Below are positions 63,886-64,000 of a stretch of 64,000 nt of DNA, in pieces; position 1 is the first letter of the stretch, and each line of letters opens with the position of its first letter. The translations under genes and the position numbers were made by a program. The stretch is from Gammaproteobacteria bacterium (GTDB lineage Bacteria; Pseudomonadota; Gammaproteobacteria; SZUA-229), in contig JAPHSS010000004.1 in the NCBI GenBank assembly GCA_026195255.1, positions 1 to 64,000 of the forward strand, in the 5' to 3' direction. The notes beneath the pieces were generated by a model, which searched no databases, had not been told where the DNA came from, and saw only the letters and a program-made list of their open reading frames with translations.

Positions 63886-64000
63886 GAAATATAATCCCCA
63901 GAGTATTCATTTTTGCCCAGATATATGAATACCTAAAATAAGATGATGGGCAGATAAAAGCTGAACGTTTGATTTTAACCCGCAAAGTATCATCGTGGAA
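63886..64000. other. Partial upstream region of dnaA, cut by window end
   Basis: One hundred fifteen bases leading away from dnaA. No perfect DnaA box or clear promoter is visible. In many relatives rpmH and the rnpA/yidC genes would follow beyond the window. Confidence 0.4.

Noticed and set aside
63791-63985. Minus-strand 64-codon frame at the start of dnaA
   Set aside because: It overlaps the dnaA start in another frame and has no protein features.

Overview
The window looks like an AT-rich gammaproteobacterial chromosome segment next to the replication origin. The right end carries dnaA, dnaN, recF and gyrB in that order on the minus strand. A probable oriC lies between dnaA and dnaN (three perfect DnaA boxes and an AT-rich tract), and two Pseudomonas-type parS sites sit inside recF. 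Other gammaproteobacterial signs are pqiABC, an MSHA-like pilus locus, polA-engB synteny with a structured RNA between them (the place where enterics carry Spot 42), and cytochrome c4 followed by dsbA. No rRNA, tRNA, phage, insertion sequence or CRISPR array was seen. Genus cannot be assigned from sequence alone.

Layout. 1-5.2 kb: the end of gpsA, then a pqiA-pqiA-pqiB-pqiC lipid-transport operon whose second pqiA has an in-frame UGA, then trmL. 5.4-20.2 kb: a long co-directional MSHA-like pilus/secretion locus. It runs sigma-54 response regulator, then MshM-, MshL-, MshN-, MshE-, MshG-, MshI-, MshJ- and MshK-like genes, then two unusually large pilin-like proteins, and ends near a SemiSWEET transporter. 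20.6-25.3 kb: a START-domain protein, and modABC preceded by an unknown lipoprotein and an unknown membrane-anchored protein. 25.5-31.1 kb: uvrD and a multi-PAS GGDEF/EAL protein. 31.2-35.6 kb: a TRAP transporter split around an Ig-like lipoprotein. 35.7-37.5 kb: small orphan genes and a decayed alpha/beta hydrolase. 37.5-43.5 kb: LOG-family protein, polA, candidate sRNA, engB, cytochrome c4, dsbA. 43.7-47.0 kb: diguanylate cyclase and a DUF1631 protein. 47.3-50.2 kb: two LPP20-like lipoproteins and a periplasmic transglutaminase-like protein. 50.3-56.0 kb: a TPAT-type TRAP transporter with its TatT lipoprotein, and an M3 oligopeptidase. 56.1-57.4 kb: a TetR regulator, paired operators and a decayed AhpD-like gene. 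57.5-64 kb: the origin region.

How the parts may connect. The pilus ATPase starts with an MshEN-type c-di-GMP-binding domain, and the same window carries one predicted active diguanylate cyclase (GGEEF with an I-site) and one predicted phosphodiesterase (intact EAL, degenerate GGDEF), so second-messenger control of the pilus is plausible. Two TRAP systems and modABC point to scavenging of organic acids and molybdate.

Three loci show recent gene decay (second pqiA, alpha/beta hydrolase, AhpD-like). Elsewhere TAA, TAG and TGA work as ordinary stops. The least described material is the pilus locus with its Cys-rich/(Asn-Gly)n pilin and no ordinary major pilin, the structured RNA downstream of polA with CCUCCC in two hairpin loops, and the LPP20/transglutaminase cluster.
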